Part shown: piece after piece, positions 1-12,360 of the stretch
Position numbering within the stretch: position 1 is the stretch's first letter
How the letters are laid out: the number at the start of each line of letters is the position of its first letter
Assembly (NCBI GenBank): GCA_021234155.1
Contig: JAJEKV010000015.1
Coordinates: forward strand, 3,318,852 to 3,382,851
Source of the DNA: Isoetes taiwanensis
Lineage: Eukaryota > Streptophyta > Lycopodiopsida > Isoetales > Isoetaceae
Length of the DNA: 64,000 bases
Direction of reading: 5' to 3'
Translations under genes and position numbers: made by a program
Notes under the pieces: model-generated
Told to the model about the DNA's origin: nothing
What the model saw: only the letters and a program-made list of their open reading frames with translations
Database searches by the model: none

Positions 1-430
1 GCTCTAGTTTTGGTGAACTAGAGCTTGGCCAATCTGAGTTATCCATGTAACTCATATTGTATGTTTGTTTCAAATAGAGACCTTTTGTCATTGCTAACAG
101 TTTAATTGTGGATTATGTAGCAATTCTGGATGGATTACAGATTGGGAGATCATGAATTGATTGAGAAGCCTTAAATAAGGTTTCAGGGATATGGAAGGTG
201 TGGTTCATTGGTGTGATCCATACTTGAGACTTTACATTAGCTACACCCACGGAAAAGATGTTGCTACCTTGTTGCACTTGTATAAAAAATTGGCTTCCGT
301 TAACATTGTATTTGTATCAAAAGTTGATTTCTGTTAAATAATGAATTTAGAACCATTATATTATTTTTTATGGGAGCTACTTTGTGGAGCAGATCAAAAG
401 GAGGCTATTTGATCCCATCTTGAGTTGCAG

Positions 431-612
431 GCAATGGATCAGAGGCTGCTTTGTGGGATATTATCCGTCATATTCTTCAATCCAATGGTTTGAGATACAT
501 CCCAAACGAGGTTGTTAAACATACAAAATCAGGGCATAAAGAACTTGAAAATTCATTTGATGCAGAAGAGTGTCAGCAAGATATATTGTCCAAGATACTT
601 GTACATCCTTAA
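431..612 (+). CDS. Possible last exon of an unrecognised plant gene
   Basis: An open frame of about 60 codons begins directly after a good 3' splice acceptor (TTGCAG ending at 430) and ends at TAA 610-612. An in-frame TGA at 421-423 lies just upstream, so the frame makes sense only as an exon entered by splicing. The peptide starts NGSEAALWDIIRHI and ends DILSKILVHP; its composition is protein-like, with mixed charge and few runs, unlike the surrounding AT-rich frames. I do not recognise the family and see no upstream exon in the 430 bases available. It could be a gene fragment carried by a repeat. Confidence 0.33.
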
Positions 613-1846
613 AGATGGTATTTTTGGATTGGCCCCTTTACGGGGCAACTTGTTGGGGAGAAGGTGGGTTTGAATATCTTGAGGCGTATTTTAGGCATGT
701 CTAATGATCTAACGGCTACAACTACTGGTTGCATTTTCAGTGGTGGAAAATGTTTTTCTATATTCCATATGAATTTGGACACCACAAAATTCCTTGACCC
801 ATCAGACTCATTTTGCACTAATTAGTTTTTTACGACTTTAGAACCTTCCGTTGAACGTATTTTTTAGACTCAACCCTTACCTTCCAGTGAGAGCAGAAGA
901 GGCGACAATTACCAGTAAGAAGCACAAAACTGAAAAAATGTTAGTTTTACTAGTTTAGTTGGGATATGTCAAGCTAATACAAAGCATGAGAGATGGCGTT
1001 AGAGTGGCTGTTGGACAAAGCTAGGCCATGGATTACATTTTTAATTATTTCTTTTGGTTTTTGAATGTAAGAGAGAATACTAATTTGCTTCCATCGTTAT
1101 TTGCAAGTCTAAGAGCTCACTTTGACAATGCAATTATATTACTCAATTTTTTGTTTTTGTTTTGCATATCAGATGAGTAACATGTAGATATGTATTTTAA
1201 TGATCATGGGGTGCCAGAAGCAGGAATCTGACACTTTGAATTGTAAGATTTCTTATTGTTAATTCTCATCTTCAACAAACTCTTGAAAGGATGAGCGTTG
1301 TTTTATTAAAGGTGTATGTTGTTACCAACAACAATCATCCATCAGAGAATATGCATATTTGCTTTCGAGTTTTTTCTCCATGCATAGAATTCCTAAATTC
1401 GTGTTAAGCCTATGTGGTGGGATTGTGCCATGATCTCTTTAAAGGCCATTTTGTATGGCTCTATACTGTGTTATATAGATGGCCATAGCAAATATATATA
1501 AAGTTCTCTTCAAATATATTCATTTTTGAACTTTCATTGTGCTTGTGGGCAAGGAATATATATTATGTTTTGATCCAAATTGAAAAGAAAAGGAAACAAC
1601 TATGTAAAAGATGCAACAACTGGAGGTGCAAAGGCTGCGTTGTTCAAGTGAAACGCCCTCTTTTATGTTTGTCATGTGAAGCATGTGCTGCTTTCGGCTA
1701 CACTTGGTTGAAAATATACGATGGCGTGTAGTTGAAATGATTGATGGCTCGATAATTAAGGTGTGGAAACATAATAGTTGTAGGCGATACCGAGCTTGCA
1801 ATTTACTTGATAAAACAAATGCATGCGGTATACATTTAGGCATTGG
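613..1846. other. AT-rich stretch without recognisable genes
   Basis: If the exon before it is real, the first few hundred bases would be its 3' UTR. Short open frames occur on both strands (for example at 1537-1731) but have simple composition, lack splice context and match nothing I know. I see no LTR, TIR or RNA gene here. Confidence 0.4.
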
Positions 1847-2223
1847 TAAACCATTACATTAAACATGTTTAAAATTAAATTCCCCTTAAACCCCTTTTGT
1901 TTGGGTGCATATTCACCACGGGGGTGACTGGACAACTGAGCACGTTGGATAGCCATATTCACCCTTATTCCTTAATCTACACGTTACACACAAAGTTTCT
2001 CATTTGTGGGGTATAGATGTATAGAATTTGTTATCTTGTATAACAAGATTTGCAAAATACTATAAGATTTCATAATATACTATATGGTGTTGATTTTGTG
2101 CGTGCAAAACATAATTCTGAGGGGCTCATTTGCCCCTCGTCTGCTTAGGTGTGAATATGCACCCAAACAAAAGGGGGTTTAAAGGGGAATTTAATTTTAA
2201 ACATGTTTAATGTAATGGTTTGT
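1847..2223. mobile_element. MITE family A, copy 1 (long terminal inverted repeats)
   Basis: The left arm (about 1847-1920, beginning AAACCATTACATTAAACATG) is the reverse complement of the right arm (about 2150-2222, ending ATGTAATGGTTTG). The arms are about 75 bp and include the shared block AAACCCCTTTTGTTTGGGTG. Between them lies about 225 bp of AT-rich DNA with no coding potential. This is the structure of a non-autonomous miniature inverted-repeat element. A second copy sits at 12361-12764. The target duplication is unclear, so the superfamily is not assigned. Confidence 0.8.
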
Positions 2224-4282
2224 GTTAATTAATGTTAATAGTAGTTATGTTGGTTGTTATATTAAAAACTTTTTGGGCCTTGGACCCCAAAAAAACAAAC
2301 ATAGATAAACTTCTCGAAGGTAAACAAAAAATAAAAATCAAAATAAAATAAAAGTACAAAAATGAATGATGTGTTATTGCAAACCATATATTTTAAAATG
2401 CATAATTTATTGACTTTACATTGAAATTCACTATTACAATTTATGTTATCTCAAGCTTTTATTGAAGTCTTTCTTGAATATCAACATACCAGAATAGAGT
2501 AACTCATGGAATAGCACATCTTCCTTTATGGAATAAGCAACACTTGTAAACAATAAAGAATATGCAAATGAAGCACGCATGTAGTCAACTTACTCAAAAT
2601 TTAGGGAATTTGGCAGCCAGAACTAAGTAGTAATGGATATGATAAAATAAGTGCATCGCATACATCATTGCAGGACATGGCAGTTACACCTGAAGATATG
2701 TTTTGCAGCAACCAAGATATCTTCTCTCCATTCTCAAGTTTCCTCTAATGAAGCACCGACACTACAGCTTCAAAATATACAGCTTCCAAATTTTGCTATA
2801 AATGCTCTCATTATTCCAGTTACATAGGCCTCAAAATCCAATATGTAGCATAATATGTGCCAGTTGAATATGTTAAAGTGGAGGAGCGACTTCTTGCATG
2901 TTCGTATAATGCACCAAAGACCTGTTTGTGAAACAAAGAAACTAGATGAACACATACATGATGGAAAAGAATTTTCGGTGATGGCAAGAATTGCCCTTTC
3001 TTGCTTGTGCACGCTCTCACTTGCGCAGTGCAATATAATCTGCAAGCCAGTAACAATGACAAGTGCAAGTAAAAGGGGTTTTTTTTTTTTGCGCCTTCAA
3101 ACATAACAGTTATTTAAACACACATAAGTAGAATTCTTTAAGCGGGAAGCAAATAGCAGGGGAATATATTCCTTCATGAGGATGACTCCAATTTAGAGTA
3201 CCATACAAGATTAGATTCAGAAATGTGCCAAAAAATGTGCAACCCCAAACTGGGCCAAAGGGATCAGGCTTCAAGCTAGCGCTATACACCATAAATAGCT
3301 TCAAATTCTTGAGCCCAAAAAATTTTCTTACGAGCGACTAAAGGCGACCCAATCGACTGGGCCATGGCAAGGAAAGTGGGACGAACAAGACTACAAAAAA
3401 AACTGACTTTGCAACTTTAACAAAAGGATCAAGAAAGGTGGTAGCTAGCATATTTCCCGATGCGGATTACCAGCCCTGTTTCGTGCCCTAAAATACTATC
3501 CACGAGGCTTGCATGTTCAGCGCCTAAAATAAAAAAGGGGCTTTTTTGTGTGAGCCTTATGGATGTTGGACCATTGGAAAAAAAGCTAAATCAACTAAGA
3601 AATGGTGCACTCCTAGATATGCGCATTGGTAAATAAATCCATTCGAATAAACCATAAAATCTTAGGGAAAACCTTTGTAAAAGTGTAAAAAACACAAAAG
3701 AAACCCTGTTTATTATGCTACATATACATATTAAAACCGGTGCACCACTGGACTGCCCGCGGCGTCGTTCGTCAGAATCGAGGCTTCGATCATCATGTTG
3801 GGGCTTTGTGAGCACCTCTCGTTTCACTTATAGTGGATTTATGATTGGGGTACCTATGATTTTGAAATATGATCTGATTTAAGCCCTAAGGTTTGAGATA
3901 ACTCGAACCTATATCTGACTTTGCCTAAGATAAGAAGGCTGAACCTCTACCAAAATAACTCAATGTCCCTAATAAAGACTACTTTTAACCAATATACCCG
4001 GGAATGAACTAATGTGATTATTTTTATCTTGAATCTATGTTTTTATAACAATCGATTCAATTGTTTTAGGATATATGGTCTATAGTTTTAGGATTGTTAT
4101 TTTTTACATCCATAAATCCCCCTCGGAACCTGTTATTTTTTGCTACATATTTGCACTCAAAGTAGATTCTATGGGAATGTCAAAATGTTCTATAGCGGTA
4201 ACCAAAAGTATGATATGTGGAATATTGTTTCCTAGCATGGAACAAGAAACTGATTTTTTAACTTCTTATCCCACCCTAAGTT
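2224..4282. other. AT-rich stretch without recognisable genes
   Basis: Contains a T-run near 3080 and several short frames on both strands, mutually overlapping and without family resemblance. No repeat structure that I can pair inside the window, and no splice-bounded coding exon, was seen. Confidence 0.4.
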
Positions 4283-4535
4283 TCAATATCTAGCATTATA
4301 CTTGAGGTTTTTTGTATTTTTGTCTTGTTCTCTCTAAGGTTTTCATATGGTTTTGGTGGTATATTCATCGGGTATACTAAGTAGTATTTCTAGAGTGCAC
4401 CTCTTTTGTTGGGGCCGTTGATTTTTTAGGAAGGGGCAAATCTTGTGGTGGGCCTTTCTTTGTGGTGGGTGTGAATATCCTCCCATTATTTTTAGGGTTT
4501 TTTTTTGTTGTGTGGATTAGGGTCCCAGTCCTCAT
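4283..4535 (+). repeat. Host repeat R, copy 1 (carries the empty site for copia element 2)
   Basis: This segment, from AATATCTAGCATTATA to a stretch around ATTATTTTTAGGG, matches the two halves found on either side of copia element 2 (12790-12914 and 19196-19340) in the same order. Here the two halves are joined around 4376-4392, the unoccupied equivalent of the insertion point. What R itself is I cannot say; it has no coding potential. Confidence 0.75.
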
Positions 4536-4643
4536 TATCTGTCATGAGGGTTAGTTGGGCGTGGCTTTTCCATTCATGCGGTTTGCTCCAAGGGAAACGA
4601 AGCGGTTTTAAGACCCAAAAAGCTCTCCACAGGGAAAAAGCAC

Positions 4644-5427
4644 TGTCCTGAAAACTAGAGATCATGTGATATTGGTGTTTGAAGAAATTGTGAAGCGAAC
4701 ATGAACATATCTGAGATAACCTACGAAGTTGTGATCAACAGGTTCTACAATAAAGTTAAAGGCATTGGTTTGGGGTTAGGGACCATATCTTGGCTCCCCT
4801 TTAATCAATCTGGTTTGGGGCTAGCTGGATTGAGCCTAAGGCATGAAAGAATCTATGGTTAACATTGGATAGCATTGCAATAGTGATTTGAATGTAGTTG
4901 AATATTCAAAGAAGGGTAAAAAGCAATGGTTCGTGAAAGCCTAAAATTTTGAATTAAGCATGTGGGATAATTCGAAGTTGAAGCCTTTGAACAAGTAGTT
5001 GGCCTCAGGTATATCACAGGTGGTACTGTGTTTCAAGTAAGGCAAGTCTTATCCGCTCCATAACCAGATCTACTGTAGATATAGAATGGGGCGTATGAAA
5101 TAATTTGCAATGTGGAGCAGAGATGGATGCCAGAGTGCAGGTTGTATGGTGATTTGAGGCTGGCTCTCCAACCCTACTAAGCAGAAACGAGTCAAATCCC
5201 CGAAGCTACAAGAATATGTTTAATGATATCTTATTGACAATATTCAATTGTGAACTTGCATTCTAGAAAAGTTGTGAAAGTCCTAAGTTATACTATTGGG
5301 ATCTAAGGTGAATTTGCATTCTAAGGAAAGCTAAATTGTTTCTGAATAGAATATATCCGGGTTGGTGATTAAAGCACAAAGGTCTAGATCGAGCAAAGAA
5401 GTCACTAGAACAAATTGAAAATCAACA
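4644..5427 (+). repeat. 5' LTR of copia element 1
   Basis: Begins TGTCCTGAAAACT and ends ATCAACA, directly before the primer-binding site. It matches the 3' LTR through most of its length, for example at ATATTGGTGTTTGAAG near the start and GAACAAATTGAAA near the end, with scattered small insertions and deletions. Confidence 0.85.
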
Positions 5428-5428
5428 T

Positions 5429-5441
5429 TGGTATCGTGAGC
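5429..5441 (+). other. Primer-binding site of copia element 1 (initiator tRNA-Met)
   Basis: TGGTATCGTGAGC lies one base after the LTR end and closely resembles TGGTATCAGAGC, the usual plant copia site complementary to the 3' end of initiator tRNA-Met. It fixes both the strand and the LTR boundary. Confidence 0.8.
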
Positions 5442-5454
5442 TAAGGTCCGTAAT

Positions 5455-6300
5455 CATGACAAACTGTGTTTGGTGCAAATTCTGCTGCTGGAATGCAATT
5501 GAAGTCTTTAAAGGGGATGGAGGTTTTCAAATTTGGGAAAAAGAGCATTAGAGTGTGCTTGAATTTGAAAAAATTGTGGTATCTAATTGATGGCAAAATT
5601 CAGCTTCAACCGTGGAGTGTGGGCATCTAGCTCAGTGGTTCAGAATCTGCTGCTAGTTCTAGTGCTTTCGATGCGAAGGTGGTTCAACACTGCGGGGGGT
5701 GTCTCATCTGAGAGGCGTCATAGCTGCAAGGAAGAAGCTAAAATTATGGAAGCTCAAGCCATAATTATGTGCAAAGTAGGGCCTTTAAAGTTAAAGCTTG
5801 GTATGACCCCTAGGAAATGTGGGAGTATCACGATTAAACATTATGAACAAAGAGTTTCTCACATAGATATGTTGGAAAGGAATTAGAAAAATGACGTGTT
5901 GAAAAGGCAACCTAACTGTTTCTTAGAAAGGTTTGACTCTATTATTACTTGAGATCTTGAAGGTCTTTGGAAAATATCTTGAGTGGCCGGTCAGGATCTT
6001 GGCTTTAGCAAGATCAGTTCTCATACAACCTTGCTCGGGAATGCTTAGCCACTTCTAAGGAACATGCTTCTTCCAGGAATGATACATAATTTGAACAATC
6101 AGTGTTACACAAGAGGAAGCTGAGAACAATCTGCGAGTATTGTACACTAGTAAGGAAAAAGGTTGGCTTTAAAATTTCTCAAAAGGAAAAATAGAGGGCC
6201 ACGCTATATGTGCAATCAATATAGTCATTTTGAAGAGTGAATGTCAAATAATAATAGTAGAAAAAAGAATTAGAGGTGTTTTAATTTTGTGAAGGAAAGA
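5455..6300 (+). pseudogene. gag remnant of copia element 1
   Basis: Downstream of the primer site an ATG (about 5457) opens a region that, across frameshifts, shows the copia gag start: a short FKG-D-G-F-IW segment near 5510-5545 and a LKKLWYLIDG-like block near 5560-5590. A CX2CX4HX4C-type nucleic-acid-binding knuckle, reading C-Q-Y-S-H-F-E-E around 6205-6245, marks the end of gag. In-frame stops and shifts make it non-functional. Its normal role is to form the cytoplasmic particle in which reverse transcription takes place. Confidence 0.65.
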
Positions 6301-9300
6301 GGTCACTTTACAGCATGGTAGCAAGTCCTAAAAAGGAAGAGGTGGGGAGATCACGGTAGCTCTGAGAGGTGTGAGAAGCTGAGAGGAAGTTCAGTGGTGC
6401 AGAGTATGATATAATTGAAACATGAGAGTAGTGAAAGGTGAGCTTGAGATGACACTATAGAAATATTTGGAATTGTAATGTTTACAGCATATAAAAAAGA
6501 AAATGATGGCAGTTTTATTTGTTATAGTCGGGGCTTGAGAAAAAGTGTAATGTGTGATTTACATATCTTTGAAAAATAAAAAGGAGAAAAAGAAGGATAT
6601 GTCAAGCTTGGTGATGGAGGTTTGAAAAAAATAGAAAGATTAAATTGTTTTGGAGTTATTTGACTTAAATGGAAAAGCTGACCAAGCTAAGAGATGTTTT
6701 GTGTGTACACGGTCTTGTAAGAGATCTCATATCGTATGTCAACTGGTGGATTTGGGATACAAAAAAGTGTTATTTGAACAAATCGATGTAAAGTTTTCTT
6801 TAATGATGGTGAAGTTTATTGAAGCTAGCAAGTTGGGTATTTGTTTGGATTGAATGTTGAATATCTTCATGAGAAGTTAATCTCATTGAATACCACGATG
6901 TAAAAGCATGTGGCATAACAGTTATGTCATGTAAATTTTGCAATAATTACAGCCTTTGGAGAAAAAGGGGCTCATCTCAACAAAATTAGAAAAAAAAAAG
7001 AAAGGAAATTCTTATGTGGAGGTGTGTCAACTTGGAAAGCAATCAAGACATCTCATTTAAAGGTCAGAAAAGAGTAAAGGAGTATTTTTGGATTTGGTAC
7101 ACCGCAGTTTATGGGCCCCGCCGTGTTACTAAGCTTGAGTAGTCCACAGAGATATTTTATAGCAAGTTTTGTGGCGTTTGGCCAGAAGACCAAATGCTAT
7201 ATCCTTAAGACAAAGATCAAGCTAGTGATGCGTTAAAATTATTTCTTCTTTGAGGCGGGAAGCGGAAGGAAAATCAAAATGTCTAAGATCAGAATAGAGT
7301 GGGTCGGTATGTATTACTGGTGAATTTAAGACATTTTTGTGCAAATAGGGGAATGAGAGACAACTAACATGCAGATATTCACCACAACAAAATGGGTAAA
7401 TTTGAAAGGAAGGAATAGAACTTTACTTGATCTTTTGTGAGATCCATGTTGAAATAATGCGGATTACTTGGAATTTCTTATACTGATGGCCCAGGTGAGC
7501 GGCCGATCTATGTTAATTTGTTACCATCCTCCAATATTAAAGGTGCTATTCAATGCTATAGTGCAGTAAGTTTCATCTGCCGATAGTTTAAAGGCATATG
7601 GGTGTTTGTGTTTTTTGTATGTTCACGAAGAATTGAGAAAAATTGGATGATAGGGCATGCCTTAAGCTAAACACAATTTGGAATTATGGTAGGCGGAAGG
7701 TGGAAAGAGTAAAAGTGGGCTCTTGGGAGAAATTAATACCTTGTTTGATATTCTCATTCACAGAGACAAGCGAAACACCTCAAATTATTTTTGAAGCTAT
7801 TGAAGGATTGCAGTAAAAGTTGGTACGTAATGCAATGGAAGAAGAAATAGAGCTTTAGAAGAGGCAAACCATACTGATGGTAAGATGCTCCTATGAATAA
7901 AAATATTGTGGGCAGCAAATGGATATCTTGAGATAAAACTGAGGGAATTGACAGAAAACAAGAAGTTTAAAGCTAGACTGTGGCACAAGGTTTTACACAA
8001 AAAGAGGTGAAGATTTGATGAAACTTTCTCACCATTAGTGAAAATAAATAGTTTGAGAATCTTCTTAATTGCAGAAATACTTGTGACTTTGAGATACATC
8101 ATATGGATGTAAGTACAACATTTTGAATGCTAAATTAGAGGAAAAGAAATATGTCGAGATACGCTCACAGTTTTGAACTTGGAAGCTAAATGAAGCGATA
8201 GTCTTAAGCAATCCCCGAAGAATATTTCAGTGTATGGATGGATATTTATTAGAACAAGGTTTGAGAAACTTAAGCTATGATGGGAACATTTTCTGATTTA
8301 AAATGGAAAATGAATAATTGTATAATTGCTCACATATGTTGATGACAATATCATGTTATCAAAGGAGTAAGGAAGTATTGAGCCATTGTAAAAATATTGA
8401 CGGCTTTCAAATGAGTGATCTTGAGGCGAAAATGTTTTGGTATTGATGTACCGCGAGGAGACGAAATAACCAAAATATTGGCATTAAATTAAAACAGGAC
8501 ACATTCAAAACATGCTAAAGAAATTTCACATGGAAGAATGTAATGTAGCATGTACTATCCTATAGTTCTGGTCACAAAATATGTCTGAAGTGAGTCCGGC
8601 CCGAAAAGTGAAACCAAACAAATGGAAGAGGAAATTACTATATAAGTTTGATTGGTACATTTTATCATATGTAGCAAATTGTACTGGAGCTGATATTGCT
8701 TTTGCCGAGGGAGCAAAAGCATGTTAGAGGTGTCCTTAAAAGTATTATTTAGTGACCAAAAGTACCTAAAAAAAGGTACCCATATTTGGAGTGCTTGGGT
8801 ACGTGTAATATCTCAATAAAGGTACATTCTAGAACTTTTATATATATTTTGGTCTCCGTGGCATTATCTTTATCTTGCTTTTGAATAATATTAAATAAGT
8901 CCTTGACTTTTATTTTGGATATTTGTACTGGTTTATGAAAACAAAAATAGAAAAATTACAGATTAAGTACCTAAATTGTATGTACTTTGCGAGTTCAAAA
9001 GTATTTTAACAACTTTTACCTGCAGTTAATATTTTGCGGTACAATAATAAGCACAGGAAAAGCGCGTAAGTGCAACCAGCAATTTTAAAGTATTTGAAAG
9101 GTACAATGCACTTTGGCATCTGTTTAATAGAAACTGTCTGCGATTTACAAGCACTTCTTTGTGATGTGGCGGGAGGATTTAGACAAAAAGAAAATCAACC
9201 TCGGATACATTGTTTTATTAGGTGGTGCTCGGTGGCTTTGGGAAATAGAAAAGCGAGTATTGCACTCTCTAGTCTTTGGTGAGTATAATTGACCTTCGCG

Positions 9301-9590
9301 ACAAAAGTGATTTGGGAAAGGAGACTCACGAAGAATTAGGATTTGATAAAAGCTGGACCAACTATTATTTATTGTATTGACTAGATTTGTATTGCCGCAG
9401 CCAAAAATCCATTCCTACATGAAAGATCAAAGCATATTGACATGGAAGTCCACTTTATCGAGAGATATGGTAAAGAAAAATCAAATTCATTTTGACATAT
9501 GTTGAAATGCTAGCAGTCCGGAAGCGGATATTCTCACTAAAGCTTTGCCAACATCACAGGTTTGAGAATTAAGAGGGAATTTGCTGAAAT
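6300..9590 (+). pseudogene. pol remnant of copia element 1 (integrase, RT, RNase H)
   Basis: Broken polyprotein. Integrase is seen as LDLVH near 7095-7115 and as QLTCRYSPQQNG followed by an ERKNRTL-like block at 7360-7425. Reverse transcriptase shows a VAQGFTQKE block near 7980-8010, FDETFSPLVK at 8017-8047 and YVDD with following DN at about 8335-8352. RNase H begins after the inserted TIR element with ILKYLKGTMHFG near 9080-9120 and ends with HERSKHID near 9420-9445 and an ADILTKALP-like end near 9525-9550. Several stops and frameshifts separate the blocks, and the protease active site was not identified. Confidence 0.8.
8737..9019. mobile_element. TIR element family B, copy 1, inserted in copia-1 pol
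   Basis: A 283-bp non-coding AT-rich block interrupts pol between the end of reverse transcriptase and the start of RNase H. It matches 17048-17335 along its whole length, including TTTTATATATATTTT and the block around GTGACCAAAAGTACC. The ends are inverted: the first bases TAAAAGTATTATTTAGTGACC resemble the reverse complement of the last 30 (ending AACTTTTAC). No target duplication could be fixed. It looks like a MITE. Confidence 0.68.
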
Positions 9591-9610
9591 GTAATGATAT
9601 GAAATATCAC

Positions 9611-9620
9611 ATGAAGGGAA
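9611..9620 (+). other. Polypurine tract of copia element 1
   Basis: ATGAAGGGAA lies immediately 5' of the 3' LTR, the place where plus-strand DNA synthesis is primed. The same arrangement precedes the 3' LTR of copia element 2. Confidence 0.55.
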
Positions 9621-10410
9621 TATTGAAGTACTAAGAATCATGATATTGGTGTTTGAAGAAAGCATGAAGCGGAGACATGAACATCTGAGATAACTATTTC
9701 ATCAATAGGTTTCTAATAAAGTTAAGGCACAAAGGGGATTAGGGACCATATCTTGGCTCCTTTAATTATCTGGTTTGGGGCTAGCTGCGATTTGACCTAA
9801 GGCATAATGAAGAATCTATGGATTAACATTGATACTTGTGCAATAGGTATTTAAGATGGTTAGTTGAATATTCAAAAGAAGGGTAAAAACCCAATGGTTT
9901 TGTGAAAGCTAGAAATTTTGAATTAAGCATGTCAGGATAATAATTATTTGAAGCCTTTGAACTTTAATGGTTGCTTTGTAGGATATATGGGGTACTCGGG
10001 TTTTAGCGGAAGGCAAGTCTATAAAACTCCACTCATAGGATGGGTTGTATATAGAATGGAAGGATGAAATCGTAATGCAGAATTGGATCTTGGGAATAGG
10101 GGATTGTATGGTGGATTTGAGGGTTGGTCAACCCTACTACGAGGAAAGCTTGAGTCAAATCCCAGGAAACTATAAGTAACATATTTGTGATATCTTATTG
10201 ACAATATTCAATTGTGAACTTGCATTCTAGAAAAGTTGTGAAAGTCTAAGTTATATATTGGGATCTAAGGTGAATTTGCATTACAAGGGAAGTTTATCCC
10301 TATAAGGTTAAATTGTTTCTTGAATAGAATATATACGGATTTGGTGATTCTAAAAGCACAAAGGTCTAGATTAGTGATAGAAGTCACTAGAACAAATTGA
10401 AAAATCAACA
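9621..10410 (+). repeat. 3' LTR of copia element 1
   Basis: Direct repeat of 4644-5427. It starts TATTGAAGTACTAAG, so the canonical terminal TG has become TA, and ends AAAATCAACA. It differs from the 5' LTR by many small indels and some substitutions. Confidence 0.85.
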
Positions 10411-12360
10411 AAGCCATGGGCGTTTTTGGTCAGGAGGATTTAGTTGAAGCGTCGGCTTCCCCCTCATGCGAGTTGCTCAGGGGAAAAAGCGGAGATATCC
10501 TTACGAGTTATTTTGCAATCTTCTTCTCGGGAAGAACAAAAGTGTAATTAAGTTACGACTTGAGTGCTTGAGATAAGAATGGCCTTTTTGAAATAGGCAG
10601 CTTGGCTAAGCTTAGGCTTGTGAATGAATTAAATCTTTACTTTCGATTGAAAGAAGTCTTGGTAGTATTATTCTGAGAAAAACCTTGATGATTTTGAATG
10701 GAGTCAGAAGGGAGGCTGCGAGGTGCATCGATTTTAACAAGATTGTATCTTAAGTCAGCTGAAAAATCATTATCGGGTTGGAAAACCTATTTCACGAAGC
10801 TATAAAGTATGAAGATATATCTCGGAAACCTGGTGCCTTTCCATAAAGCACATCTCTAATAGCGAGGGCTTTCCCATCACTCTAGCATGTGGCTTTTGAG
10901 GGTGAGCCGGTAGCTGCAGCGGCAATCAAACGGAGTTCATGTCCTTTGAAATGATGTCTTAGAAGCCCGTATATTTCGAGGATGCCCGGCCTCATGAACT
11001 TGCACCTGAACCCGTGAAATCGGCCTCCCGGGTTATGTGAGTAAATGTAGGTGAAAGACTGCGTTGATCACAATAGCAACGTGGTCTTTGTTGGGCTGTC
11101 GATTGTGATGTAGCAATGGGGCATAAACCACGATCGCAAGGATCCATAGCCACTTTCCAACTATGAGTCTCATGATGGCTATCACCCACTGGCAGGCCGG
11201 AGAAGCATATGATAGAGTTTCGATAAAATCAAGCGTATCACGGGGCTTTTATAGGCCGCCAGTGCATGGGCGATCTTGAAGTTGATGGGACTGATGACTC
11301 TTAAGTCTGCATTCATGCTATAAATAAAGTTGATAATAAAAATGCAAATGACTCACGGTGCAGAAATATATAATAGCTCTGACATATTTTGACAAACTCT
11401 CTTTGTACAAGTGTAAATTAGGAAAAGCTGCGAAATTTCTTTGCTAGTTTTTGGAACCAAAATCTGGAACTATCAGTATAAAATTGAGCAGTGAAGAAAG
11501 ATCTATAAGATGCGCTAGAAAACCTAGGTATGTTATGCAAGAAAACATTTGTACAGCTTTGGATCTGAGCAATATATCGTCTCATTCTTGGTCATATAAC
11601 ATGCAATGCATGATCATCTCTTTGCTTTACATGAGTATGGATCTTGACATATTTTCTTCACGGTTAAGTTTTTCCCAGATTGGTCTTCGAAGCTTTCAAT
11701 TAGCATTGGTATTGGCTGATAGGTTTGTTGAAGGAAATCAGGAGAGCATTTCACATGGGCTCCTTATTCAATATCAAAATTAGCCCTACAGTTACGCTTC
11801 GAAGCCTTAGCATACACCAAGCATGAAAGGCTACAAAGGATTTAACCATGTCTGGTACTTAGGCCCGAATGTTATAATGCAACAGTGCGAGGTTTTAAAT
11901 GTTTTTGAGCGTTGGGCGTTGTGAATATTTTAATTACTTTGGATATGAACATAGGCGTCACCATGTCATATCAAGTATTCAGTTAAAGGCTTATTTCATA
12001 TGAGTGTTCAGTTCGGATGAACATTTGACATTGCACACCGCGTTTTTAGTGGCGTTATTGTTGCTCTGCAAGATCAATATGTTCTATTTCATTTGCTATT
12101 ACGGATTTATTAAATAAACATCTGAGGAAAATATTTTAAACATGGAATTTCTTTTATCATTATAAATGTTTTCTACTATGTTTATTTGTGTTTACTTTAT
12201 CTTCTGTGCTCGGAAGCTTGTCTTATTTCATTGCTCCTATGTTCCTAGAAATATTAACAATGTATTGTATATTTTTGTTTGTTAGGGTCGAACACAACAT
12301 AGCGTCAACTCATCAAGTGTGATATGTTGTTTGTTTTGGCCACAGAAGTGAATTTTAACC
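10411..12360. other. Unassigned DNA between copia element 1 and MITE A copy 2
   Basis: The first ~90 bases weakly repeat the DNA just before copia element 1 (about 4548-4620), sharing CTCATGCG, GTTGCTC and a GGGAAA-AAGCGG block. Small frames at 10992-11189 (minus) and 11451-11783 (plus, 110 codons) show no family signature. I see no RNA gene or transposon ends. Confidence 0.4.

Larger units (their letters stand above)
4644..10410 (+). mobile_element. Copia element 1, complete but degenerate LTR retrotransposon
   Basis: Two direct LTRs (4644-5427 and about 9621-10410) bracket about 4.2 kb of internal DNA. Order of parts is LTR, primer-binding site, gag with zinc knuckle, integrase, reverse transcriptase, RNase H, purine tract, LTR; integrase before reverse transcriptase is the Ty1/copia arrangement. 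Frames are broken many times, so it is not autonomous. LTRs differ mostly by short indels. No convincing 5-bp target duplication (AGCAC on the left against AAGCC on the right). A 283-bp TIR element interrupts pol at 8737-9019. Gag sequence shows it is related to, but not the same family as, copia element 2. Confidence 0.87.

Noticed and set aside
4639-10415. Target duplication of copia element 1
   Set aside because: AGCAC against AAGCC is not convincing; indels near the ends prevent a firm call.
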